The notes below the pieces were generated by a model. It was not told the origin of the DNA and ran no database searches. It saw only the letters and a program-made list of their open reading frames with translations. Below are positions 31,398 through 41,429 of a stretch of 64,000 nt of DNA, piece after piece. The stretch comes from Oikopleura dioica (lineage: Eukaryota; Chordata; Appendicularia; Copelata; Oikopleuridae). A program made the translations under genes and the position numbers. Location: assembly GCA_907165135.1 (NCBI GenBank), contig OU015566.1:3908501-3972500 (forward strand), read 5' to 3'. The stretch's first letter is position 1; each line of letters opens with the position of its first letter.

Positions 31398-34056
31398 ATG
31401 GTCTACACTAGTCATTTTCCAGACAATACAAAAATTCCGGAAGACCATGAAGATCCATCAGAGGTAAAAATTTTTGGCAAAAAAAATTGCATTATTGAGA
31501 TTTTTTGACTTTGGCCGAAGGTCAAGAAAAAAAAGATGTTCGTGAAATAAGATCCACGCGTTTTGTATTTCAAAAAAGGACAAATACCCAAAACTCTATT
31601 TGCTCGAAAAAGAGCGTCCTTCGAAAAGTCTACTTCGAAGAGAGGGAGGTTACATGATATTTGTTTTTTCAAAGATTCAATATTATCGCGGTCGATGACC
31701 AATCTTTTGAACAAATCAAGGGCTAATTACTTTTAATTTTTTAATCAAGAGAACAAAAAAATACTGAAAACGCTAATGACGGAATTCGAAATGGCACAGA
31801 AGGTAATCATCATCCCGGCATTTATTCGAAAAGAATAGCAAAAACGAGCCACAGGGGTCACCAACCAGGCTTTTTCTTGAGGTTTTGCACCTGGTTTATT
31901 TCGAATCTGAGAATCATTAAGAATGTGCTGAAAAGGCCTTTTCACAGCTAAATTAGATGACTTGGGATCATTCAAATCTGAATAATTTTATTATTCTGCT
32001 TTGTCCCGACTCATGGGTGGTCTGAAACGAAAAAACCTGACTTTTAAATTTATTTATAGGCGAATTACATAGCCGACTTGGAATTCGCCGCGAAAATTGG
32101 AAAGATTTTGTTGGAGCAGAATCAAGAACTGGACTTGCATTGCCAGACCTTGGAGAAAAAAGTTGTGGATCAGGTAAAAAGGGAGAAGAAACTCAATTTT
32201 AAAACAGACGATTTTCAAGAGCTAACATATTGACGCCCTTATCTTGAAGAGATCCTTACTGACAGTAAAAGCATTCGACTTTGCTTACATAGAGTTTAAG
32301 GGATCCCCTCCCGATTTGAAAAATTTTATCGAGAGCTTTTTTCTGATATATTTTTGAAATCTCCGTTGTCTGGCGATCATTTTCATATATAATGTCAAGA
32401 GGAGTCCGTCACGTGGTAAGCCGTGATACAGCTTTGAAAATGGCTTATTTCAATGAAAAATTTTACTTAGAAAAAATTCGCAGTTTTTTCGACTTTTCAA
32501 AGTCTTCATAATCAGATGAATAAGGGCTCTATAGAAAGCTTAGAAGAAACTGATTAAGAAAAAAATAGATTTAATAAAATATCTAACCACTAAAATGCGC
32601 TAGAGAGCAAAGAAAGTCATAAAAATGGCAAAAATCAGTGAAAAAACGTCTTGTGAAGAAAATTTCTACAATCCTTGACGGAATCACATGTCTGTACTAG
32701 AGATTGTAGATCAGGGATCAAGGAAGACAGTTGTTATTGATTTAGGGCTCTATCTAAGAGCAGAAAAAACTAGTTCGACTTTGAAAATGGCCCAAAATGG
32801 GGGTTTTCGCGAGTACCAATGTCTTTAGCCCGTCTTTTGAAGGTGTTTCCCCTTATTAAAACTAATTTCTATACTAGAGTTTGTTCATTAAGAAACGGGC
32901 TTCAAAATGAGCCCTCATTCCTATAAAAAGCTCAGGCCTAAAAAAAGTAGTTCGAAGTCAAAGTTGACGAAATCGGGGGGAGATCCCTTAAAGTAAAGCC
33001 TAACCCCAACCCTAACCTATTGACCCCCTTAATCAACATTTTTAGGATGAACAAATCCGCCATCTGGAGAAACAGCTCAATATTCTTCGCGATTTGGAAG
33101 ACAACAGATGCAAAGTAAGAAATCTCCAATACACAATTTTAATTATTCATTTCTCATCCAGTCTCGTTTCAATTATTTTATCAATTTTCCTCTTTTAGGT
33201 TTATGACCAGCTTCAAAGCTCTTGCTCCGAGTTTGAAAAAGAAAACCGCCAGCTTGCCGAGCGCCATCGAATTGCCATCGAGCAGATTGAAAAGTTGAAG
33301 CTTCTGAGCGACGAGCAGGAAGTCCAATTGAACAATTTGATGGAGGAAATGATCTGCATCAAAGGAATGGGAAATTCGACTGAAATCAAGGAAGAGAACC
33401 ACCAGGAAGAAAAGAAGGAAGATGATGATCAATTGAGGCTGAAAGTGGTGATGAAGGATTTGGAACTAGAAAAATCAAGGGGGAAGAAATTGGAGACGGA
33501 TTTGAATCTCATAATCTCAGGTCCGTTTCGGCTCAAAAGTTGTTTTTGGTCAATCGGTTGTTCAGATTACGATTCGCTTCAAAAGGAAAACGATTCCTTG
33601 AAGGACGAAAACGGGGATTTGCGAAAAATGAACGAGCTCCATGTCGAGCGGCTGAAACAGCTAGAGGAGCAGGCAGAATTTCACTCGGTCAAGTCCCACG
33701 CCTCCACTAGCGATGAAACGCTGGTCAAGGAGCTGGATGAAAAGTACAATTCGCTCAAGTGTAAATATGAAAGAATTGTGACTCAGGAAAGGGCTCATTT
33801 ATAACTTATAATAGATAAGTAAAAAAGTCAGATTCTTATTGGCTATTTGGCCGAAAACAGAATTTTGATTGGCTCCTTTTTCTCCTAAAAAGCCCTTGAA
33901 AAGATCAACCGCCGAAATACCTCAAAAACAACGCCCGAGTACAACCAAATCTTCCGTAAACTATTCTCCCTCCTCTCCGATTCAATCGACGAGAAAAAAC
34001 AAGCCCTCCTCTTTCGACCCCGTCAACTCCAACTGCTCAGATTTCGCCGACCTTGA
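31398..34056 (+). CDS. CDR2: CDR2-family coiled-coil protein
   Basis: CDR2 (cerebellar degeneration-related 2) and CDR2L are cytoplasmic coiled-coil proteins. Exons: 31398-31465 (MVYTSHFPDNTKIPEDHEDP); about 31750-31803 with the family's EFEM motif; 32060-32174 (IADLEFAAKIGKILLEQNQE, the conserved N-terminal coil); 33047-33114 (EQIRHLEKQLNILRDLEDN); 33200-33522 (VYDQLQSSCSEFEKENRQLA ...); about 33567-33785 ending LDEKYNSLKCKYERI, matching the family's ALKVKYEELL; and a last exon from about 33900. In one frame the last exon reads TPEYNQIFRKLFSLLSDSID, matching the CDR2 C-terminal PPEYKALFKEIF motif, and stops at 34056. With the most obvious splice the other frame (PLKRSTAEIPQ, stop 34069) is joined instead, so the final acceptor is unresolved. 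An intron hosts a 696-bp TTAA element. Confidence 0.8.
32296..32991. mobile_element. TTAA-flanked inverted-repeat element in CDR2 intron
   Basis: Left end TTAAGGGATCCCCTCCCGAT and right end complement of TTAAGGGATCTCCCCCCGAT, with TTAA at both edges (696 bp). No transposase frame. Same terminal TTAAGGG as the element in gene X. Confidence 0.85.
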
Positions 34057-34185
34057 CATTCTCCAGTAGAATCTCAAGAGATTCGAGAAACACGCCCAGT
34101 CCAACTGTTGATCTTCCAAGAAGTGAGATGATTTTTGAAGAGTCGAGTTTAGGTAAATTGAGATTGAAAAGAGACGGTTTTTAAA

Positions 34186-35117
34186 ATGTCAGAAAGGTTT
34201 AGTCAGCTCGGTCGCGGAATTCGCAAGATCGGTTATCTTGCTGATTCTGATGGTGTTATGGGTTCTGATAGCACCGAAAGCGAAAAATTAGGTTTACATT
34301 GTTCTAGGAGTTTTTGTCGAAAAATGTCAAGAGTTATTTGAATGTCGAAAAATGTCAAAATGTCAAGTGGTCCTCAAGAAATGTCAACAGTCCTCTAGAA
34401 AATGTCTGGTAGACTGTTTCGTAAAGATTTATTTCAGTAAACTTGGCGGAACCGTGATTCAAATCATTCTTCAAAAAAATCTTCTGTATGTGCTGTTCAT
34501 AAACATCTGTAAATACAGTCAAAGTACAAAAGTCATTAGCTTAAATTTTTCAATGGATTCCTTTTGCAATCGCATTTCTAAAGAAAAAAAATATATTTGA
34601 TGAGGATTTCGCTGGAAAACCTGATTTTTCAGAGGGCTCTTCATCTGACGACTGAGCAATATACTCGATGAAATATTCGTTCTCTTGAGACATTTTTACG
34701 AAAGCTTAGACGAAGTTTTTAGAAATGAAAAAGAAAGATGAAAGACTATCCACACATCACAGTCTTTTGCAAATTTAATTGCAGAAAAGAAGTTCAAGAA
34801 AACACTGTTTTGATTAGCCCATTATTCAGTCTATTTTTTGTTTACAGAGAGGAGTTGCATCCCTGCGATCAGACTTGAATAACAACAGTGTTATCTTAAG
34901 AAGAGAAGACATCCTAATGGAGATATTCAGGAATGAGACAATGCGACTTCTTGCTGACCTACTCGTTAGTACAGGAAATGAAATATTTTTATGGACAGTC
35001 TAAGCAATTTTAAAGATCATTGCTGCTTTAATATTTGGAGGTATCTTCTTTGTCTACCTGTATCTGAAATGCTGCGGATCAAGAAGAAAAGGACATAATT
35101 TCCAAAATGGAATTTGA
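34186..35117 (+). CDS. Small single-pass membrane protein (exons partly resolved)
   Basis: A clear pair of exons is 34848 to about 34965 (RGVASLRSDLNNNSVILRRE ... LLADLL) and 35016-35117 (IIAALIFGGIFFVYLYLKCC followed by GSRRKGHNFQNGI and a stop), joined in phase by a GTTAGT...AAAG intron of about 50 nt. This gives a luminal/extracellular stretch, one membrane helix and a basic Cys-Cys juxtamembrane cytosolic tail. A possible first exon begins at ATG 34186 (MSERFSQLGRGIRKIGYLAD), but its junction phase does not clearly fit, so the 5' end is open. Family unknown. Confidence 0.45.
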
Positions 35118-35379
35118 ATTTTCGGTTCTTAGAATAAACTGAGTAAATTTTAAAATTGTGATTTTTGTTTAAAAAAGGCATAGTTAGCAAAATTTGAATA
35201 ATAAGTAAAGTTCGTGGTTTTAAATTATTCGTCGAATCAAGTTTTAGACGCAAGGTCTCCCTCTCACTTGTGTTTTCAGCAATAATGAATAGCTCCTAAG
35301 AGAGCCAGAACTTTGTTTCTAGAGCGAGGACGCAGTATTGCTTCTTGCTTAAAAATTCACGAGAGATTCTGTGTTTCAG

Positions 35380-35469
35380 CCCATTTCTGCTGCAGAGGCC
35401 AGTACCACGACTCCAGTATTAGAGAGAGATGGAGAAGAAAAGCATGATGAAGAATATGACCTTTTGTGA
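35380..35469 (+). CDS. Terminal exon of a small acidic-tailed protein
   Basis: After a TTTCAG acceptor the frame reads PISAAEASTTTPVLERDGEE then KHDEEYDLL and a stop. It could be an alternative last exon of the preceding membrane protein gene or the end of a separate small gene. Confidence 0.35.
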   Translation, partial: PISAAEASTTTPVLERDGEEKHDEEYDLL

Positions 35470-35601
35470 ATACAGAAAATATTTGTTTCAGAGATTTATT
35501 GAGCCCTACAAGAAAATGGTTTCCAGATGCAACTTTAAAATTTAGGAAAAATTTTTAACCCCAAAAATGCGCAAAAACGCACCAAATTTTGAGGTTTTTA
35601 A

Positions 35602-35758
35602 TTAAGGGGGTAGACATCGCAAACTGGATTTTCGAGATGATTTTTCTCCTCGGTTACCCCCTAATTTTTCCTTCTCGAATAAGATAAGGGAGTCAATATC
35701 TAAAGTTTCGGACAAACATCATCTCCAAAATTACCATTTATGATGTCTACCCCCTTAA
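35602..35758. mobile_element. 157-bp TTAA-flanked MITE
   Basis: Termini TTAAGGGGGTAGACATCGCA and the complement of TTAAGGGGGTAGACATCATA, with TTAA at both edges. Smaller member of the TTAAGGG group. Confidence 0.85.
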
Positions 35759-35792
35759 ACAATTCTGTAAAAATCTTGAAAAAAACCAATAG

Positions 35793-36235
35793 TAAGGGAG
35801 CATTAGTGCTCTTCGTCATCTTGATTTCGTCTGTCACAATTTACTACATGTAAGACTCCCTAATATCTTCTGATAATGAGCAAGTTTTCAAGTTATTCGC
35901 TGAAAGAGATCCAAGAAGAGTACGAAAAGTATCTCGAAGAACTTGCGAATAAAACCGAATCGACAGAATCTAAATCGATGACTCTGATAACAACAACGAC
36001 TAACGGTATCGGAGGAACCGTCGATTTTGGAAGCGGAGATCAATCACTTCCATTATCAACAAGCCCACCAGCAACAAGCGCAGTTGCGGTGAGATCCATC
36101 TCGGCGAACAAACAGACTCGATTGATGGACTACAGCCATCATTCTTTCCAAAGAAGCTTTGCGCATCCGAGAAACCATCCGATCATCATTGAGCATTTCC
36201 CGTCGAATACTGAACAACCTCCAGTCACAATATAA
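35793..36235 (+). CDS. Single-pass membrane protein, C-terminal exons
   Basis: Exon 35793-35849 encodes a membrane helix (GALVLFVILISSVTIYY). A 31-nt gap bounded by GTAAGA and ATGAG leads to 35881-36235, encoding a region that starts FSSYSLKEIQEEYEKYLEEL and becomes Ser/Thr/His-rich, ending FPSNTEQPPVTI. If the 31-nt gap is an intron it is extremely short even for a compact chordate; alternatively the ATG at 35878 starts a separate 119-residue soluble protein. No family recognised. Confidence 0.45.
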
Positions 36236-36416
36236 CTTATTACTATTTATGTCGATAAAAGAGAAGGGCCTTGATTGTGTCAAAAGCAGATTAAATATAA
36301 GGAACCAAATGATGTGTATATTCGAATGAATAAAATGTTTCCTCAATAGCGAAAAAAATAATAAATAATCGATTTAGCCGTCTTTCTTTTGAAAGCGATT
36401 TTTAAGCGAATCTTCG

Positions 36417-36677
36417 ATGGATGTTCATATCCATTCTAGAGACGAGCAAATGATGCAGATGAAGAAAACTGTCTTGGTCTGTGTTATAATTGGTCTTCTG
36501 ATTTTGTCCGGGTCATTTTTTAAGAGAAACCGTCTTTCTTTTTGACAAAAATAACCTATACAGACACTTGTGTACAACTCAAAAGGGGTTCATGAAGAAA
36601 AAGAAGCTTCAAAAAGACACGAAAAGCTGATAGAAACAATTTGGAAACAGCACTGGAAGATGGAGCAGAAAAAGTAA
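36417..36677 (+). CDS. Very small membrane protein, two exons
   Basis: ATG at 36417 gives MDVHIHSRDEQMMQMKK followed by a hydrophobic stretch (TVLVCVIIGLLILSGSFF). After a CAG acceptor (36564) an open stretch reads TLVYNSKGVHEEKEASKRHE and ends WKMEQKK at 36677. Several donors are possible and the joint is not fixed. It resembles its neighbours in being a small single-pass protein with a charged tail. Confidence 0.35.
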
Positions 36678-36842
36678 CACACTGAAGACGAAAATCAACA
36701 CAAGAAATAATTTTTTTTCTACTAAATATTGAATTTATTGTTCAAAATCATCATACAGAAAGAGAAACTTTTGAATTCGTTGTCAATCCAGTCAATTTTC
36801 GAACAGAAATCGTGAGAAACTACAGGAATTCTACAGCAGTTT

Positions 36843-37294
36843 TTACTTTTTGATGAAAAAGAAAAAGGCGAGGATGAAGAGGATCATCGACGGGAACTGA
36901 GCATTGGCGGCGCTGCAGGGCAACTCGATCTTGCACTCGTTGTCGGTGTTTTTCTTGATCCAGTCTTTGCTGTTTTTCTCCCAGTTGTCGCAAAACTCTT
37001 AAGAATATGTAGGATCAACAAAGAAGTTGTTTGACTTACTTTCTTTTTTGGTGTTTTCTTTGAGATGGTCGCAGAACTCAGTTCCACAGGGCCATGTCAA
37101 ATCGCAGTTGTTTGTTTTCACAGCTGCTTCCCAAGTTGTCTTCGTGGCAAGCAGTCCCTGAGTCTTGCAATCCGCTAGTTTTTTGTTAAAATCGAATTTC
37201 ATCTTAGGTTACTCTTACCTTTTACCGTATTCATTGCAGTTTCTTGGGCTTTGCAAGTTTCCGACATAGCTGTCGTTTCACCGTTTTCCGTCAT
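36843..37294 (-). CDS. Small Cys-rich protein with GPI-type C-terminus
   Basis: Three exons join in phase: 37294-37221 (MTENGETTAMSETCKAQETA), about 37162-37040 (ADCKTQGLLATKTTWEAAVK, CDLTWPCGTEFCDHL) and 36998-36843 (KFCDNWEKNSKDWIKKNTDN, CKIELPCSAANAQ). The end is SAANAQ followed by a hydrophobic run to the last residues (FPSMILFILAFFFFIKK), the layout of a GPI-attachment signal. Cys spacing suggests two or three copies of a short module (C...TWPC / C...ELPC). The called start has no signal peptide, so a 5' exon may be missing. Confidence 0.6.
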
Positions 37295-37601
37295 TTTTTA
37301 AACTCGTTCTCGATTCGGTGGAAAAATAAGAATGAAGGACAACTGCCAAAATATAGAGAGAGACGGAAAAAGTCGTTAAAAGAGATGAAAATTCCAGCGT
37401 GGTAAATCCATGCTAACCTTTACTCAGCAACAGGACTTACCTTCGGGATGAGTACGTATCTACTCATGGCTCTATCATTAGTATTCGGGGTTTCTGGAAA
37501 ATTCCAGAAGACATTTTATGAAATGAAATGGGTTTTTGTGATGAATTTATTTTCAGTTGCAATTTGAAAAACCTATTTTGACAAGCATTTTTTGAGGAGG
37601 G
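37295..37601. other. Intergenic, no gene recognised
   Basis: About 300 bp between the GPI-type gene and the end of the SLC49 gene. No conserved frame. Confidence 0.4.
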
Positions 37602-39554
37602 CTACTCTTTTGGTCTACTCGAATGAGGATCTTCATTTTCAACATTTAATCTTCTTAGATCTTCCTTGACCAATGAGCAGCAAATGGTAGCAGCAACGAG
37701 GCAGGAGGAAAGGAAAATTAAACAGTTGAAGCTGGCTTCTTTCGGTGGGCAGTCTAAAGATCGGAAATTAAGGGCGTCGGAGGCCAAAAACGGCTAACCT
37801 TGAGAAGAGTCCTTGTTGAGAAGAATCGCTTGAGCAATTTGAGTTAGAATTACTCCAGATAATTGCTGTAGAATTCCGATAAAACCCGCAACAAATGTGC
37901 ATGGCTCGGGAAACGTCAGCTTTAAATTTTTTTACTTAAAAGTCTTTCTTTCATAATTCACCTCGAAACTAAACTGCATAATGAGATTGAACATCGATGA
38001 AACGCAAGAACCAATCAGCCCAAAAAGCACGAAATCCGCCCAAACCAGCCCGTGGTGAAACAAAATCGTGACTCCGACGAAACAAAGTGTAAAAACCACG
38101 GTATTCGAAAGGGTAAAAGTCTTGAAGAGCTTTGTTTTATCAACGAGTGTGCCAACAATCGGGCCCGAAAAAGCACCGGCAACGAGCATGACGAAGGAAA
38201 TTCCGCCAATGATCTTGTTCACGCCGTTCGGGTCGATTTCATCGCAGAATGAGGGCTTTAGAATCTGATTGATAAGGGTACAGAGGGCGAAAAACACTCC
38301 GGCCGAGATTGATCCCCTAAAATTTTCAGAAAACTATTTTCCGAAAAATCTTACCCAGCTTGAAGTAAAAGCCAATTAGTATTCTTCGCAAGGCTTTTTG
38401 AAGTTTGGAGACAAGCTTTGACTGTATCAAGATAATCAAGCTTTTCAGGTTCTTGTCTCTTTTTTGCCGCAGTTATAGATGGCGGGAGCTCCGGAAGCGC
38501 TGGAATACCGACTTTTCATGGTCAAAAATTATGAAAATTATATTTTTCTTTCCGATTTTGACCGTTTTCCTATGACCATGGAAAACATAACCATCGCAAA
38601 AATCGCTTGTGGTGCGAAAAGACAGAGCATTTGGAATTGAACTTCCTCCACTGCCGCCTCATTTTTCATCCAATCAACAGGGTAAGAAGTGGAATTGAAT
38701 GTCTTCACCGGACCTCTGATAATCAGCGCAGGAAGGAGGTAGCCAACGGAATTTCCAAAAATCATTCCTCCCGCTGCAATGGCGGTGGCAAAAGAGAGCT
38801 CGTCAAGGGGGAACCATCGCTCGGCAATGACTCCTGGCATTCTTTATTTTGCTGGAAAATTGCGTTTTCTGAAGAAAATGGGTTCTTTATCTTGATTTTT
38901 CAGCCTTTCATGAATACAAAATTATTACTCATCGAGCTCAACAACTGCGCCACCAAGTGCAAAGGCAGCATATTCGGCTTCACCACACACTTTGCCAACG
39001 CCGCCGCCGCTGCCAAAAATGACCCGACCCTAAGCGCCACTTTGATGTTTCTGAGTTCGAGCCACCAGATTATCGGCAACATAAAAACGCAAAAGGAAAC
39101 CATGTAGATTTGAGTCGTCCAGGAGATGGTGGAGAAAGATGTATGGAAAAAGGAGGCGAAAAGGTCGGGGACCATGATGTAGTTGACCCATTGGAAGGAG
39201 GCAAGAAATGCATTTCTGAAAAACTTTTGAAAAATCATTCACTAGGGCGGATCAAAAAAGGGTTGCTCGTCTGTGATTGGCTTGATCGAAAAAAAACTGT
39301 GTTCTGATTGGCTTGCTCAACACATACAAGCTTCTGATTGGCTTGCTTGAAAAATACTGTCCTCTGATTGGCTTAGAGGAGCACCGACCAAAGCTCCCCA
39401 GTGGGACCCCAACTGCCCCCCGATTTCGAGGATTTAGCCAACCCTAACCCTAACTTTTTCAAACTTACCCAAAGAAAATGCCCAAAACAATCCATCGATA
39501 TCTCTCTGGTTTAACATGCAAATTCCACTGAAACGACTGAATTGATAATCTCAT
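37602..39554 (-). CDS. SLC49-family (FLVCR-like) major facilitator transporter
   Basis: Reads as one MFS protein. ATG 39554 (MRLSIQSFQWNLHVKPERYR then WIVLGIFFG, helix 1), a repeat-bearing intron, exon about 39215-38905 (NAFLASFQWVNYIMVPDLFA, then helices 2-4), exon about 38845-38540 with the FLVCR-type motif ERWFPLDELSFATAIAAGG and GNSVGYLLPALII, then about 38318-37930 (IIGGISFVMLVAGAFSGPIV, TLVDKTK) and 37910-37602 ending SLVKEDLRRLNVENED. SLC49 members carry haem, choline or related solutes; the substrate here cannot be read. Roughly 11-12 membrane segments are visible. The sulfotransferase gene ends only about 100 nt upstream on the same strand, so co-transcription is likely. Confidence 0.8.
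39240..39470. repeat. CCAAT-motif repeat in SLC49 intron
   Basis: Four copies of a TCTGATTGGCTTG-type unit at 25-35 bp spacing (39270-39375), followed by a telomere-like AACCCTAACCCTAAC at about 39431. It is related in motif to the CCAAT-type MITEs elsewhere, but no terminal repeats are visible. Confidence 0.7.
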
Positions 39555-39656
39555 TCTCTCTTATTTACTTGTACTTTTATTTCAAAAATGAACTATGAAG
39601 AAATTATACAGCAAGTTGTATTCTATTTGATCTAGCAATTATCCAAGGTAAATCGA

Positions 39657-41151
39657 TCAAGTTTTGTTCCATTCTGAGAGCCAGCTCAGAGTCAGATTGA
39701 AATCGTTTGCCAATTTTACATGACGAGGTTGGTAAAATTCCCTGAGCATTTTTTCTGTCTTCGCAGCTGGAAAAATCAATGAAATATTTATTGAAAGAAC
39801 CTACAAATTCCCAAGTCGCCAGGATAAATCGAAGTCCTCCCCTTCGAGCTCGGCATACAATCCATTCCATTTTCTGCCGTTTCATCCCTGACACAGTAAT
39901 AACCATCTTCTCTTTTTACAAATTTATCTTCGTCGAAGAATTTTTTCAATTTCAGAAATCGCTCGAGCTCTATCATCACCTCCCAAGGCCTTGATTTGAG
40001 AGAATTTCCATCAAGGATGAGACCAGTGTTCGCGAAGATTTTTGGATCGCCCGTGTTTGATCGATAGTATTTGTAGAGATATCCGTACGCGCCGTTCGCC
40101 ATCACTAAAATCAAGAATGACTGGCTGGGAAATCGTCAAACCTGTGGTCATTTCTCTAGGAACGCCTTCAGAATTTGCATTTTCCGTCAAAAGAGGCAAG
40201 TAAGTCTCGACATATTTGTCGAAACTCAAGTCCGCCAACGGCATCAGCGCGGAGTCTGACCCAAGTGTTTTCTTGTTCAAATGTCCCATGTGACCTGCTT
40301 TGTCATCTTTCATATGCTTGAAATCAGAGAGAAGCCGATGAACAGGATCACATAGAACTGAAGAATGATGAGAAAGGAACCTAAAGAAATATCTTACTAG
40401 TGATGCATTGAACATTTTTCTTCCATGTCTTCAGATTTTCATGCTTTTCGAGAAGAGCTGGATTTTCTTCAAGATAATCAAGGAGCCATTTGATTCCAGC
40501 CATGCCAGTTTTTGCCATGAAGAAGTTCTCTCGATCAGACTCCAGATTCTCTTCAATTTTCTTCCTCAAATCTTCCAGCGACCAGATTCGATAAAGATTC
40601 TTTAGGTAATTCTTGAACGATAATTCTGAGTCTTCAAGAGTCTGGAAAGGACTTTCCGCATAACCCCTGATCACTTGAGGGTGATGCCCGAAAAATCGCT
40701 GGAGAGCTTTTGTTCCGCACTTTTTCGCACCAGTAACCACGATGTTTGGCAGTTGGTAAGCTAAGGGGTCAGATTCTAGAGCGAGCTCGAATTCGGCGAT
40801 TGACTCTTTTGCTTCTTCGTCTAAAAAAGTTGACAAATGAGCGATAGCCTATCGCCGATAGGGGACGGTCTTACTCTTCAAAAACTTAAGGAGCTCCCTC
40901 TGATAAGCCGCTTCCGTCAGTTCTTCTTTCAAACTTTCATCAAACTTTGCCTTCAACTCATTTCTCCTCTCTCCCAAATCCACAGAAAAGCGATCTTCAG
41001 CTTCATCACGTTCAGAATAAAATTCTGCTGATAAAAATTCTCCAAACTTCCTTCTCTCAAATCTTTCTCTTCCCTCATTTCCAGCAAAATAAACTGAGAT
41101 TGCAAAGAGAATGAGAATTGTGAAAATTTCGAAAATTCTCGGTCTCCGCAT
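39657..41151 (-). CDS. Heparan sulfate 3-O-sulfotransferase-like enzyme
   Basis: These Golgi enzymes transfer sulfate from PAPS to glucosamine in heparan sulfate. ATG 41151 gives a type II anchor (RRPRIFEIFTILILFAISVY) and a charged stem. An in-phase intron (GTAAGACC...TTTTTAG near 40820-40875) leads to the 5'-phosphosulfate loop PNIVVTGAKKCGTKALQRFF. Later exons carry the 3'-phosphate motif CDPVHRLLSDFKHM, then FANTGLILDGNSLKSRPWEV, the family's Cys pair region (GYYCVRD ... MDCMPSSKGR), and a final exon ending KMLREFYQPRHVKLANDF and NLTLSWLSEWNKT. The family-typical KGGT is KCGT here. Length of about 430 residues is normal. Isoform cannot be assigned. Confidence 0.85.
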
Positions 41152-41429
41152 CTTTTTTTAATTATTTTGACATTTGGCATTTAAATCGGGCGATTGTTTC
41201 GTCCTCAGGGTGACATAACAAAAAACGCAGATTATGATTGTCGTTTAAACTTTCCGATTATCACGAGAGGAAATTTTCAGAAAAAAGAAGGTAACTTTGG
41301 TTAGATTATCATGAATAAAGTCATTCAATTCGAATAAAACAAGTTCAAAAACTTTATTAAAAATTAATTTTTCAAACAAAGACATTGAAAAGAAATGAAT
41401 GAGTTAGCTTCAATGCTAGTATTTGGCTT
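41152..41429. other. Intergenic, no gene recognised
   Basis: 5' flank of the sulfotransferase gene and 3' flank of the kelch/Ly6 gene. AT-rich. Confidence 0.4.
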
